A stretch of DNA of 32,221 nucleotides, taken from contig JADRCO010000506.1 of NCBI GenBank assembly GCA_021464525.1, positions 1-32,221 of the forward strand, in the 5' to 3' direction. The first letter of the stretch is position 1; each line of letters begins with the position of its first letter. The position numbers were made by a program, and so were the translations under genes. Shown here piece after piece: positions 1-10,755 of the stretch. The notes under the pieces were generated by a model, which was not told the origin of the DNA, ran no database searches, and saw nothing but the letters and a program-made list of their open reading frames with translations. This stretch comes from Rhizophagus sp. LPA8_4_AMF. Taxonomy: Eukaryota > Glomeromycota > Glomeromycetes > Glomerales > Glomeraceae.

Positions 1-400
1 ATGTACAGCATTAAGTTGTGATTGTTGTATAAATTCATCAATATCTTTATTTCCACTAGTCCAATTTTTAAAGTTATCTTTAAATCTTTTAGCATTACAA
101 GGTTGACACCAATATTCTCCTGTACCAGGTTCATTACATTCTCCACATATTCCATATACTTTTTTTCTTTTTTTTAAATCTTCCATATAAACTATTCTTT
201 CATCTGCATCTTCTGGTTCAGTAGTTGAATCAATAGTAGAAATTTTAACATGTACCTTTTAATGATCAAAAAATTATTACAGTTTTAACTATAAAATTTC
301 AATATTACTATAATATTTATTAATAATAAACGTGAATTTATAATACCTGATATTTTTCACCATCAACATCTTTCCATAAATCCTTTGGCTTTTTTTCCAT
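1..400 (-). CDS. Protein kinase gene copy A, 5' part (runs off left edge)
   Basis: Partial gene, complement(join(1..255,347..400)), cut by the window edge. Exon 1 starts at the ATG at 400 and encodes 18 residues beginning MEKKPKDLWKDVDGEKYQ. A 91-nt intron (GT at 346, AAAAG ending at 256) leads to exon 2 in phase 0, which stays open for 85 codons to position 1. Exon 2 holds the CGEC and CQPC pairs of a Cys4 knuckle and the FKDNFKNWTSG stretch, exactly as in the complete copy at 27011-28949. The kinase domain itself lies outside the window, so activity cannot be judged. Over the 180 bases nearest the edge I count four differences from copy B, much less divergence than upstream of the ATG. By family, a tyrosine-kinase-like/Ser-Thr type kinase of the expanded glomeromycete set. 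Confidence 0.85.
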
Positions 401-453
401 ACTAATTAGTTTAAATTAGATATTTTAATTATGTATATGTGAGTAATTTATTT

Positions 454-483
454 AAAATAAATTTCAGAATTATAATACGTAAA
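454..483 (-). promoter_or_regulatory. Conserved upstream block of kinase copy A
   Basis: A 30-bp block that is identical, by eye, to 26926-26955 and 31758-31787 although the surrounding DNA of block A is strongly diverged. It lies 83-90 bp upstream of the ATG in all three kinase copies. The core is TACGTATTATAATTCTGAAA. Conservation plus constant spacing suggests a promoter or 5'-leader element; the function is inferred. Confidence 0.5.
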
Positions 484-1013
484 AAAAAGTTAAAATGGAC
501 GGCTCGTCGTAATATAAAAATGAATAAATTTGTACTACAGTTATACTAGTTTACAATTTTTATGCGAGAGAAAAAATAATATTAGACTAAATATAGCAAT
601 TTGCACAGGTAAAACTTTTGTTAAACATTATCAGATCACAAAAAAATTAATTTTAATTTGTAAGATTACTCGTAATAGCTAAATCTAATTTTTGATTGCA
701 TATATGCTCAAACGCCATTCATTATCTTGTTACACAAAACTTCTGACATTGCCAATTTGCCATAAAAGAATGATAAGCCTATAAAATTTGTCATACCTTA
801 TAAATAGTATTATGGTGACTATTATATAGTTTAAATCATCCAATAATAATATTATCGGTTTGACGGGACTGTTCATGCAATTTTTATAATAAACTCCCGT
901 TATTATTCAATAATTTTATTTTTATGCTAATACATATAACCGACCAAAATAACAATTATGTCATATGACCATAACATGTTAGATATTTCATTGATTAAAA
1001 CTTATAGCATCGG

Positions 1014-1284
1014 CAGTGTGTGATTTTAGTAGTGCGGAAGTGTGCGCTTGCACATGACTGGTAATTTTCCGCACACATTACCCTTTTAAAGTGTGCGCAA
1101 ATCCGCACAGTGCATAGTTGTTAAAAATATTTTTATATATATAAATGCAGAATTCGCACTAAAAAATTTTTTTGCGCACTATATATGAAATATTTGAATA
1201 TTACCCATAATAAATTCCGCACATGATCCTATCTTATAGCATATTTCTTCCGCACATGTGTTTAGATTTGAAAATCATACACTG
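1014..1284. mobile_element. hAT-like MITE with 8-bp target-site duplication
   Basis: A 271-bp element without coding capacity. It starts CAGTGTGTGATTTT and ends with the inverse AAAATCATACACTG, a 14-bp terminal inverted repeat with one mismatch. It is flanked on both sides by the exact 8-bp direct repeat AGCATCGG (1006-1013 and 1285-1292). Inside are several copies of TGCGGAA/TTCCGCA and TGTGCGC in both orientations, the kind of subterminal motif bound by hAT transposases. CAGTG ends plus an 8-bp duplication fit the hAT superfamily (established family feature). The target does not match the usual hAT consensus closely, so the superfamily is likely but not certain. Confidence 0.85.
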
Positions 1285-1680
1285 AGCATCGGATAAACTA
1301 TATACTGTATATTATTTATTATGTTGTTAGTAGGAGTTATTCATTTTGTGTTATTAAAAATAATATTATAATATCAGAAATTCATTTTATTGATTCATAT
1401 AAAAGTAATATTATAATATTAAAAGTATTTCCCTGTAAAAATTTTTAATAGTATTCATCTATATCAATAATAACCCCGACATCGATAAAGTATATTAATA
1501 TAAAAATAAAATAATGATAATTATATAATATATTAATAATGCAATAAAAAATAAAAAATAATATATATTCGATACATCCTAATATTCCATGAATCAAAAT
1601 TTTTTGTAAACGAATTAATAATATAAATAAAATTTGTTAATATAAATTTATATAGACTATTGATAGATCGTACGATAATA

Positions 1681-1750
1681 ATATTATAGTACGTGGGCAA
1701 TATCACACTTATTAACCATGTGATATTGCTCTCCCCCCGTACTATAATAT
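1681..1750. repeat. 70-bp fold-back insertion (nested inverted repeats)
   Basis: Outer arms 1681-1693 and 1738-1750 are a perfect 13-bp inverted repeat (ATATTATAGTACG). Inner arms 1697-1707 and 1719-1729 are a perfect 11-bp inverted repeat (GCAATATCACA) around an 11-nt loop. The homologous place in block B (about 26130-26150, after AGTACAGCATAT) lacks this sequence, so it appears to be an insertion into block A. It could be a very small fold-back element. The open frame crossing it on the minus strand has no coding support. Confidence 0.6.
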
Positions 1751-2178
1751 ATTATATGCTGTACGAGCGTACGGTGATATAACAAGCTTCTGTAGAATCT
1801 CGATAAATATATTCTTGTTAAACTAATATATGATAAAAATATTAAACCACTAAATTCACGTATATTTACGTAAATTAAAAAGTGAGGTGATTTTATTTTA
1901 GAAGTATTAATATTTGGTAACATACGTTCTCTAAGAGAATTTAAAAATTTTTTTTTTTCTATTTTGAATTGCATGATATCTAAAAGCTATTTTTTTAATT
2001 AAAGGATTCAATATTAAACATAAATACATGTTATACAGTATATATAGTATCTAACCGAAGAAATCCAAACCAGACTAAAAATATATAATAAAAAAAAAAA
2101 TAGCATGAAGAAAGAAAAGAACGAACTTCTACCATAAAAGTGAAGAAAATGATAATAAAAAGAGAACAATATAATATA

Positions 2179-2583
2179 CTTATTGTCCAAAGAACGTTAG
2201 TCCGAAGAACTATTTACCGTACTGCGTTAATAAAATTTGCTGTTCTCCTGAAATATACTGATGTCGTGTAATTTAGTTGTACCTCGTGTCATTACACAAA
2301 TACTGTTCAACGCTTAAACGGTTTCTTTTTTTTTTATATTAACTTTATTAGTATTATAACCATTAACCAATGTAAACGATTATAACGTAGACGTAAAAAT
2401 TACATCCCATCAATAAAGTATCTATCTACTAATACATAAATAAAATCTATATTCTATATACATATATACAACTTCAACTATGGGAAAAGCAAGATCGCAA
2501 AAAACCCATTCTGCCAACTTTTAAATTATCGAGACAGATTAATCCCCTCCTTACTATAGCCTAAACGGTTTCCGTTTTCCTAG
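2179..2583 (+). mobile_element. About 405-bp insertion absent from copies B and C; possible Helitron-like end
   Basis: Aligning block A to B (25680-25760) and C (30490-30560) leaves this stretch unmatched between the flanks AATATAATATA and TATATAAATATATTAAT. The right end has a short hairpin AAACGG-TTT-CCGTTT (2563-2577) followed by TC and CTAG, with the next base T. Hairpin plus CTRR before T is the classical Helitron 3' end. No target duplication is evident. However, the left end does not begin with a clear TC and the hairpin is closer to CTAG than usual. Other visible structure is a direct repeat GTCCAAAGAAC/GTCCGAAGAAC near 2185-2210 and AAACGGTTTC at about 2317 and 2563. Confidence 0.35.
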
Positions 2584-2617
2584 TATATAAATATATTAAT
2601 ACAAATTAAAATAAATA

Positions 2618-2762
2618 CAGTCGGACCTCCGTATAATCACCCTCTATATAAGAACACTTCCTTATAAGCACCTATTTTTCATATTATTTTTATTAATAAA
2701 TCGAGTCACAACTCTATATAATCACTGTTTTTTACAGAACCAATTAGGTGAATAAATGACTG
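2618..2762. mobile_element. Short TA-flanked MITE (pogo/Tc1-mariner-like)
   Basis: A 145-bp element bounded by TA on both sides (2616-2617 and 2763-2764). It starts CAGTCGGACCTCCGTATAAT and ends, read inverted, CAGTCATTTATTCACC, so the two termini share CAGTC and an ATCACC/TTCACC block but the right one is shortened. Blocks B (25660-25680) and C (30465-30490) have the uninterrupted site ACAATTATTTATTTTAAT, whereas A reads CATTTA-element-TATTTATTTTAAT. This empty site fixes both edges at one TA. The CAGTCGGACCTCCGTATAAT end resembles pogo/Tigger-type termini. Confidence 0.75.
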
Positions 2763-2796
2763 TAAATGTTTTTTATCTAGAAACGTTTTATTTTTT

Positions 2797-3525
2797 TATA
2801 AATTAAGTAATTTTGATGAAGTTTTTCTTCTAAGAAGAGGTTATACAAAATGTTTAGTAATCATTCACATTTTCCATTGAATCTGATAATCTTTTTCTTT
2901 CATCAGCAGCACTCAAATGATCATTAATATCAGGTTTATTCCATGAAGCTTTAGCGGCTGCTGCCGCTATGGGACTTATACAGTAGTAGCAGTCGATACA
3001 GTAGTGCTAGCAGTATACGTGGTTGAAGTCAGTAAATTGTAGTAGAAGCTGCATAAGATGCTTCTCAACTTACGCTTGCGCTACTATGATTTTCTTTTTG
3101 TCATGGTTGTTCGATGTGATCCATCAGAATTTACTTCAACAATTAATCTTATTGAGCTTTCAAATGTTTAGTATGTCCTGAAATTCTTCTTAACCTAAAT
3201 TACTTGATCTAGTATATGTCCTACACTTATTCTTATTCTACTGCTACCTTTACCTGCTCTGTACCTTCTGCGCTGATTCGTTTAACATTACTAACATTAC
3301 TAATAACAATACTATAAATCAATTTCATTACTAGTTTGTTCATCCAAAAATATGAATACAGGCCTTTTAATAATAATAATCACTTTTTTGGCGTTAAAAA
3401 GGATGGATACCCTCTTTCGGTTCTTCGGTATTGAATTTCTCCAATAGTAATAGGTATTAAAATTTATGAAATAGATCTCAATAAAGATCTTATTAACCTT
3501 TTATACGCTTTAATATGATTCATAC
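2797..3525 (-). pseudogene. Degenerate copy of the 7TM gene's 3' tail (block A)
   Basis: On the minus strand this aligns with 24850-25631, the C-terminal tail of the receptor-like gene. Recognisable stretches include AGCGTATAAAAGGTTA, GGTATCCATCCTTTTTAACG and a segment matching the Ala-rich and NKPDINDHLSA part of the tail (2880-2975). It carries multiple indels and in-frame stops, for example TTATAG where the intact gene has TTAAATAG and a frameshift after the SDSME part. No membrane segments are included. It is a dead fragment carried along with kinase copy A. Confidence 0.85.
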
Positions 3526-3735
3526 GAAATTATATAAACTTATAGATTTATAATGTACATGCAATTATAAAATTTTTATTTTGTTTCTATATTCTACAAA
3601 TTTTTAAATATTAAAAAAAAAAATAACTCAGTACATCCTTTTATTAACGAAATATACATATACTAATAAATTTTTTTTTTTGATTTTTCTTCCACATACA
3701 GTTCCAAAAAAAATATACATACATATACAGTATTT

Positions 3736-6700
3736 TTAACCAACTTTTTCTATTTCCTCTTCAATAAATGACTTTTCATCATCACTTTCAGTACTTAATT
3801 CAACTTTTTTCTTGTCTTTTTCTTTTTCTCCTTTTTCTGCTGGACTTGATTCATCATCAAGTTCATCACTTTCAAATATCACATCATTACGTGAGGGTAC
3901 ACTTAACCCATTATTACTTAAATCAACATTATTATCTTCTCTATCAGTTTCATATCCAGTATTTCCTGTATTCCCACTTTTATGAATATTTGATGCTCTT
4001 CTAGTACGTCGTGTTGATCGTAAAAAGAAATTAGCAAGTTGATTTAATCTCCATACTGCATTAAATGCAAGCACAATAGATGTTATTAATAGAGTAAGAA
4101 ATGGAACTAGATCAAGTTTTAACGTCTTTTGATAATAAATTAACTAAAATAATTAAATAATAAGATGTTATTATAATAAAAAAACAAAATATAAAAAAAA
4201 AGAAAAGAGATCACGTACAACAATAATAAATTGAGGAATTTCTTTTTTAATTAGAGCAAATAGACCAACCCAAAATATCCACGTACGCATTCGTTTAGTA
4301 AAAGGTGCGCTTAAACTTGGATGACCTCCAATTTTTGAAGTTAATATCATCAACGAATAAACATCAACTGCTGATAATAGCATGAATAATATAGTGATCA
4401 TATAATGTTTTTTAAGCCATCCTCTAAATTTATCTGAAGTACTAATTTCTCTAATTATTAAAAATAATGATACTGACTCTTTTAACGATGTTGATAATAT
4501 AACAATTGTTATACTAAATAGAAAATACAATTGACTTTAATTGGAATTTTTTTAACATACACTTATACTAAAAATTTGACAAACCTTGTTGCGTAAAGTC
4601 CTGCCACCGCTTTCGAATATCTTAATGTAAAAATAACGAATAATATATAACTTACAAATCCAAAAAAAAATTTGAATACGGATGATGTTTCAGCCTAAGA
4701 TGAATAAATAAACTTTTAAATTTAACGATTTATATTAATTTACAGAATGTTTCATCTATACCTTTGGATTCCTACGTTGTTCGATAAAACACAATAAAAT
4801 AAATAATAAAATCCCCACAATGAATAAAATAATGAAGAATAAATATTTATTCCAAAAGTTTTCTACGATGAAGGAAAAAAGTTATTAATAAAAATATAAT
4901 GAAATATAAAAAGAAACAATACGATTTATTTTACCAGGTTTAACAAGTCCATAATTACTATCTATTAGATGAGTATATTTCATATATGGCAATGGACCCA
5001 TATCACGATGTATTATAAAGGAATTCAAATCTTCAATAATATTAGCTACATTCATTTCCGAAATATTTGTTGATGAAATTATTTCTAATGGTAAAATGAC
5101 TTGTATTTCTTCGGTAGTTGGATCACGTTGATATTGATACCTAGGAACTAATCGTGATGAAGTAACAGGTAAAATTGTTGCTAATTCATTCCCAAGTTCA
5201 TTAACAAATTCTGTTTTTTCTGTTACATTTAGAGATTCGTAAAGTATTGATCCAGCGGCTGTTAATCGAAATAAGGCAACGGAAGATTCTAAAAAAAAAA
5301 GAAAAAGATCAATGCGCCGAGTCCTTAAAAAAAAAATATTTTTTTTTATTTATTGCATTTACCGACAAAAATATTTGGTACGGTTTGTTCTTAATAATAA
5401 ATAAAATTGTAAATAAAAGCAACTTTTCATAATTCAAAATAATAATTTAAACAAATATTTTACTTACCAGTCTTAAAGACCCAAACATTTGCTTCAATTC
5501 CTTTTACAGCTTCACCAGTTTCATTTATTTTTACAAAATTATCATCAATTATTACAAAATAACCTGTTGATGGTTGATTAAATGTGCTTGTAAAAATTTT
5601 TATCGTTACTGTTTTACGATGTTCACTTAAAATACAATATCCTGATTGTCCAGAATATACTTGTCGTAAATATTTTGGGTCCGTTGATATAGAATTAGAA
5701 TGAAAAAAAACGCTAACATTTCCAGAAGAAAGTTGAACTGGATCTTTATATTGTACAAGAATCTGAGAAGTTCTTATTGGTATTGTTCCATTTATTACTG
5801 GCAGTGTTAAATTTAATTGTGGATTATAATATCCTTTATCTAAAGATAACAAAAAGTTAAAAAATGATAAAAAAAAGGTTACGATAAAACAATTAAATAA
5901 AATTTAACATACCATTTGCTATAGGGATTTTAGGAAGTTCTGTTGTATTTAAAAACCAATTGGTCGCGTTTATCTGTGCCGCACCAATAATTTTTTTATC
6001 CGGAAGAATATAAGATGGTCCTTTGGAATTTAAAAAAAAAGGCTGCGGTAAAGGCCTTTATTTTTTTGAGATGTTAATCAAAAAGTTATTTGGGTCGTAC
6101 TAATAAAATTACATTTTCGATCATTTCATACCAATAATCTTGAAAATCTTCTGTAGAATTAAGAATATACCCATAAACTAATTTTCTATTTCGATCGCTG
6201 GCTGTTAAAAGATAACTTGTAAAATAAATTTAAAAAATTTAATTTTTTTTCCTTTGCTGCGCCACTCGTTCAATAATAAAAATCTCACCCCCCAAAAAGC
6301 AATGGATTTATTTTTATATCATTTGACTTATAAACATAGTTCGCTGGTTTAGTTTCAACATTTGTTAAATTTCTAATTTCAAGAGATTCGTGAGTTACTA
6401 TATTTTTTTCATTTTAATGGGTCAAATTACAAAAAAAAAAAATAATAATAATATATATACCCAGATGTGAGAAAAGATAATCTCAAGATAAATGCATTCG
6501 TCACATTATTTCCACCAGAAAAATAAAATTGACAAATATTTCCACTTCCATTATAATCAATATTACAATTTAAAGTGATAATATTCGAAAAGGATTTTAA
6601 TTTTCTTGAATATATCAAATTAGTTGATGACGTTCGATTACTTTGGGTAGGAATCAAAATTGTTTCTACGCGTAAAGGTAATGAAAGATCATTAAAGAAC

Positions 6701-7607
6701 TTAATCGGTTCTTGCTTTTTACTTGAAAATCTTGTTATGACTAAACAATAATTTCCTTCTGCATTAAGGAATCCGGAAGTTAACGTATTTAAACTGTCAT
6801 TATTCATAATTACTCCCGAGTTGATATTAGAAATGTTTAGGTTGTTCATTGAACTATTTATTGTATAAAAAGAAAAGGATATATTAGAAGACTATTAAGT
6901 ATTTTTAATTTAATTTCAATTATTTATAACATACGGTCTAGTAAAGTAATTCCAAATAACGGTTCCAGTGTTTTTCATAATATCAACATATAAAAATCCG
7001 ACATTTCTTGATTTCTTTGAAAAATAAATTTTCCCGGGCGGTTGTACAATTCCTTTCTTATTCACAGAAGCAACACTTAAGTACGTATTGCTAATTAATT
7101 ATAAACGTTTAAAACATAACATCATATCTTAGTAATATCAAAAAATTTCAATATAAATATTCACGATATTATAACAAACCTAATAAAGTTACTATTCCAA
7201 TCAAATAAAAGTCCGTATATACTTGCATCAATAGGATTACTTGAATTTACATAAGTTGCAAAAATATAATTTTCTAATAAAGGATAAACATTAATGTAAT
7301 AATAAACGATTCCTTTAATTCTCGATTCACAAAAATTAAATGCAGGTATTTGTGTAGCTGAGACATTAATTGATGTTAAGGTTTCGTTAATATGTATAAG
7401 TCGAAAATATAAAATTGGAGTAGAACAATTTTCTCGATTAGGATTAATCATGTGAATCAATATAGTTCCATCCTGATATGAATTTATATTATGAATCCGT
7501 AGACCGGTTGATTCACTAAAATTTAATATTTTACAGTAATATACAACTGGCAATAAAGTTAAAATGAAGATTACGAGTAAAACTTTCTTTGCGCACATTA
7601 CGCGCAT
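3736..7607 (-). CDS. Large secreted-ectodomain membrane protein, six predicted membrane segments (unrecognised family)
   Basis: Twelve exons, complement(join(3736..4143,4219..4513,4585..4694,4762..4862,4935..5288,5468..5839,5913..6055,6132..6215,6289..6372,6461..6853,6935..7090,7180..7607)); all phases close, giving 975 aa. Residues about 8-25 form a signal peptide (KKVLLVIFILTLLPVVYYC). About 650 residues of beta-rich, N-glycosylation-rich sequence follow. Just before the membrane, residues 554-670 read helix-strand-helix (TEFVNELGNELATILP, IQVILPLEII, MNVANIIEDLNSFI), reminiscent of SEA-like juxtamembrane domains; this is an inference. Hydrophobic segments lie near 678-699, 711-729, 743-765, 779-799, 818-840 and 852-871. 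The last 100 residues are cytosolic-looking, first Arg-rich (FFLRSTRRTRR), then highly acidic and Lys-rich. I do not recognise the family; a receptor or channel-like role is possible but unproven. Exon 4 and 6 acceptors were chosen because nearer AGs give stops. Confidence 0.8.
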
Positions 7608-8174
7608 TTCATTGTCAAATAAAAAAGAAATTTAATTAAGTGGAATTTTAAATTTTCAAAATAATATAAAAACATTCTTTTTGTTTATTCGCAATTTAAC
7701 AAATTGACGTGGCAAGTTTAATTTCATAAAGATAAAAAAAAAACAAAAAAATATTTTGGAGGCACGTAAACAAGCCTCTCACTTATAATCGAATCTTGCG
7801 CCTCTTTTATTATTCGTTGTTCTTTAATAATTTGAAAAATCATGAATTTGCCGAAATAATAAAATAATTAAAGAACAAATAATAAAAAAAAAAATAAAAA
7901 TAGAAAGAACATTAATTATTTCAACTTTCTAATGAGTAAATACTCAAAATTTTAAACTATACTTAGATTAAAATACAGAATAGAAAGAGTAATTATTAAA
8001 TCTTCAAATTGGCTGTGCTAACTGTTAAATTAAATGTGGCTTATTTACTTTTTTGATTACGTGATTCTTTTATTCGTAATGTTCTATACTGACGTACAAA
8101 TTATATTTAGAATCGAAACATATTTTGCTTATTACGGTAATAAAATTTTCAAGATTTTATTTATAACCGATTTA
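7608..8174. other. Intergenic spacer upstream of the 975-aa membrane-protein gene
   Basis: 567 bp between two genes on the minus strand. It must contain the promoter of the downstream gene and the 3' end of the upstream one. It is AT-rich with A/T runs and no convincing motif, repeat or RNA gene. Confidence 0.6.
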
Positions 8175-10755
8175 TCACATTTTTGCTTCATTCCATACAA
8201 AACCAAGTATAACACATATCATTCCTATAAACGAATAGAACATGTTAACAAAATAAATAAATGTTATTTCAATAAAAAACGAATATTATATATTAACAAC
8301 TTACCTATATACATATGCCATTGCTTTCTGATAACAAACCAAAATTTCATTTCTTGTTCTGAATTATTCAAATCAAAAGTTGCAACGTCCCCATTTTCAT
8401 ATAAACTTACTTGATAATTAAATAAATAAAATAAAGTAAAATTAATAAACGTTAAAAATATTGTAAATAAAATCGAACTAAATTTTGTTGAGAATTTCCC
8501 CTCATTTAACTAACGCTCATTATGATAAAAATACACTTACATAGTACATTTCCAGTGTTTTGAAATCCGGAAACATTCAATATTTTCACTGCAATAACAT
8601 CCTTTATAAGACATAGTTGATGTTAAGCGATTATTATAAAGAATTTCATAAGATTGCTTGAATAAAATTAAGCTTACCAGCTCCGATTGACCCAAAAAGT
8701 CCAAATCTGTTGAAGGTATAACCATTCTTAATTCCCAATTATCTTCGGTCTGTCTATTTTGTCTATTATCAGCATCAATTAATCCTGTAAACCACCCTTT
8801 CCTCGTTTGAGCCGATAGGGATGAGACATTTATATTAGCATCCCCTCTCTTATAAATTAAAACGTAATTCTCCTTTATGTAACAAAAAAAATATATTAAT
8901 ATAAGTCATATAATAGTATTTTAAAAAATAAATGTCATTTACCTGAGTTACTAGTGCTAGCAAATTACCATTAGCATTAATTTCAGTCCCTACAACTTGA
9001 AATGGTGACTCTTCAAGTAAAGGCAGAAATTCGCTTCTAACTATAAATGCCTCAGTTGAATGTGTATCTTGTTGATTAGAATCTGTTGTTGTCGTTGTAT
9101 TACTATAGTCAAATGTAAATAAAATATTGTTCAATCCAATACATATTGTTGTAACATTTTTTGCTGTAACTAAATTTAAGTTAATAAAATATATGTTAGT
9201 GTGAAATCTTTTATTTATAAATAAGAAATAATATTTTTTGATTACTTACCTACAATAGGCTTTGGAACGGTGATCGGAGTAAGAGTAATTCCACGTACAA
9301 AATCAAATTGTTCATACTCGAATTTTTTTGGTGATGTTGGACGCTCATACTGTATCAAAGAGAAAAGAGATCCCTGTCAAATACTTTTATTTAAAAAAAT
9401 TTCATACAACCAATATAAATTTAATTACCGCAATTAATTTCTTAGAACGCCAACGAAATCTCTTATCTGTTTCCTCAGATGACGATGAATTATGAATGAC
9501 TGACACCTGGAATTTCCATGTCTCATCAGTCGCTGTAACTTCAACATTTAATACACGAATCACTCCTGACCTTAAATATAAAAACAAGTATTAAAAATTA
9601 TGTGTTAAATAAACAAATAATTAAAATTAAATATGTATTAGCTCACACAGCGTAAACGCGTCGAAAAGTTGAGGACTTTTTGGTAACGGGATCTAATCGT
9701 CCAACTTCTGAAAAATATAAAGAAGTTATATTTAAACAAACATATTATAAAAAAGAATATAATCTAACTAATGTTATACAAACTTTGTATCGGTCCTGGA
9801 TCACCAGATTTTAATGTTAACGCATCAGTCTTGCTCTTTGAAATATCAAAAACATTTTCAGGTATTAATATTGTTCTAAATTTAGCATCATCTGGACTCC
9901 TGTAATTTACTCATAAATTAGATTCAATTTGATACAAATTTTATACAAAACATTTAAATACCTTGAATATAATATAATTGAACCATCCACATGAAATGAT
10001 TTAATACTGGTTGTTCCTGGCAATATTATATCTTGATATTTAAAGGATGGCTTGATATGACAGGTGCGTGGTGAAATTTGGCAATTGTCTAATGTATTGT
10101 TGCTAATTTCATCTTCATAACTTCCTATACGATAAAGCCGTATTATATATTTAATATCCTCTTTTCCATGCGATTGATACAAAATTGCCAATGCATTATT
10201 TTCATTATATTCCGTGTTTGATGGTGTTGACCCATCGTTGTAATAGAAACTTGATATATGTGTTATGGGACCTTCAAGTCGATGATTATAAAGGAGTTGC
10301 CAACCTAAGAATTAAAGCATTAATTAAAAAAAATCTAAAAAAAAAATCATTTTAAAACCCACTTACTATTACTTGGGTCATAATTATCACGTAATAATAA
10401 ATGTAAAGGTCTTCTATATTGTCTGATCAATCCTGTAAGGATTTAGTTACGAATATATTTATTAAAATTAAAATTTTGAATCAATTAAAATAAATAAAAT
10501 AAATTTATTATTAAAACCCATACCTGTTGCATCTTCATAATTTGCTTCGTGTTCTTTCCATATTGCCGTTAAATAAACCCAGTCTTTTTGCACTGATATA
10601 AATATTCCATTCGGTTTGACATTTTCGAATAAATCTTCTCGTGATACCATAATATTCTTAGGATATGGATAAGGCGCAGAATGTAAAGATATTATCAAAT
10701 ATACAAAAATAATTCCAGCTGCTAGCATAATTAATGGTCTATATTGTACCGTCAT
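8175..10755 (-). CDS. Membrane-anchored protein with possible beta-propeller body (unrecognised family)
   Basis: Twelve exons, complement(join(8175..8224,8305..8409,8541..8601,8678..8872,8943..9169,9250..9373,9429..9570,9647..9707,9784..9899,9962..10304,10367..10432,10524..10755)), phases closing to 573 aa. The start at 10755 gives an N-terminal hydrophobic segment (PLIMLAAGIIFVYLIISL, residues 8-25), a signal anchor or signal peptide. The body is beta-rich with repeated patterns such as FQVVGTEINANGNLLALVTQ and GNVLLSLYENGDVATFDL, which look like blades of a WD40/propeller fold; this is an inference. The C-terminus has a short hydrophobic stretch (MYIGMICVILGFVW) and ends KM. Exon 7 may start at 9373 or at 9349, both in frame. 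It lies head to head with the alpha-mannosidase gene and in tandem with the 975-aa membrane protein gene. Family not recognised; the fold suggestion is weak. Confidence 0.72.

Larger units (their letters stand above)
1..3525 (-). repeat. Block A: inverted segmental copy of the receptor-tail plus kinase cassette
   Basis: Read on the minus strand, this stretch follows the same order as 24905-27400: 7TM-gene tail (3525 to about 2797), spacer (2796-401), then kinase exons 1 and 2 (400 to 1). Matching landmarks include the tail end near 2797, the segment 1990-1780 against 25925-26120, 840-700 against 26565-26680, and 640-401 against 26790-27010. It is far more diverged than the direct copies B and C, and about 1 kb longer in the spacer because of insertions described separately. 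It therefore looks like the oldest copy. The homology with B reaches slightly further into the receptor gene than in block C, so the break points are independent. Confidence 0.85.

Noticed and set aside
1684..1974. 96-codon frame on the minus strand
   Set aside because: It runs across the fold-back and spacer DNA homologous to 25930-26130, which is non-coding in copies B and C.
8034..8414. 126-codon frame on the plus strand
   Set aside because: Antisense to the last exons and introns of the minus-strand gene 8175-10755; composition is that of AT-rich intron DNA.
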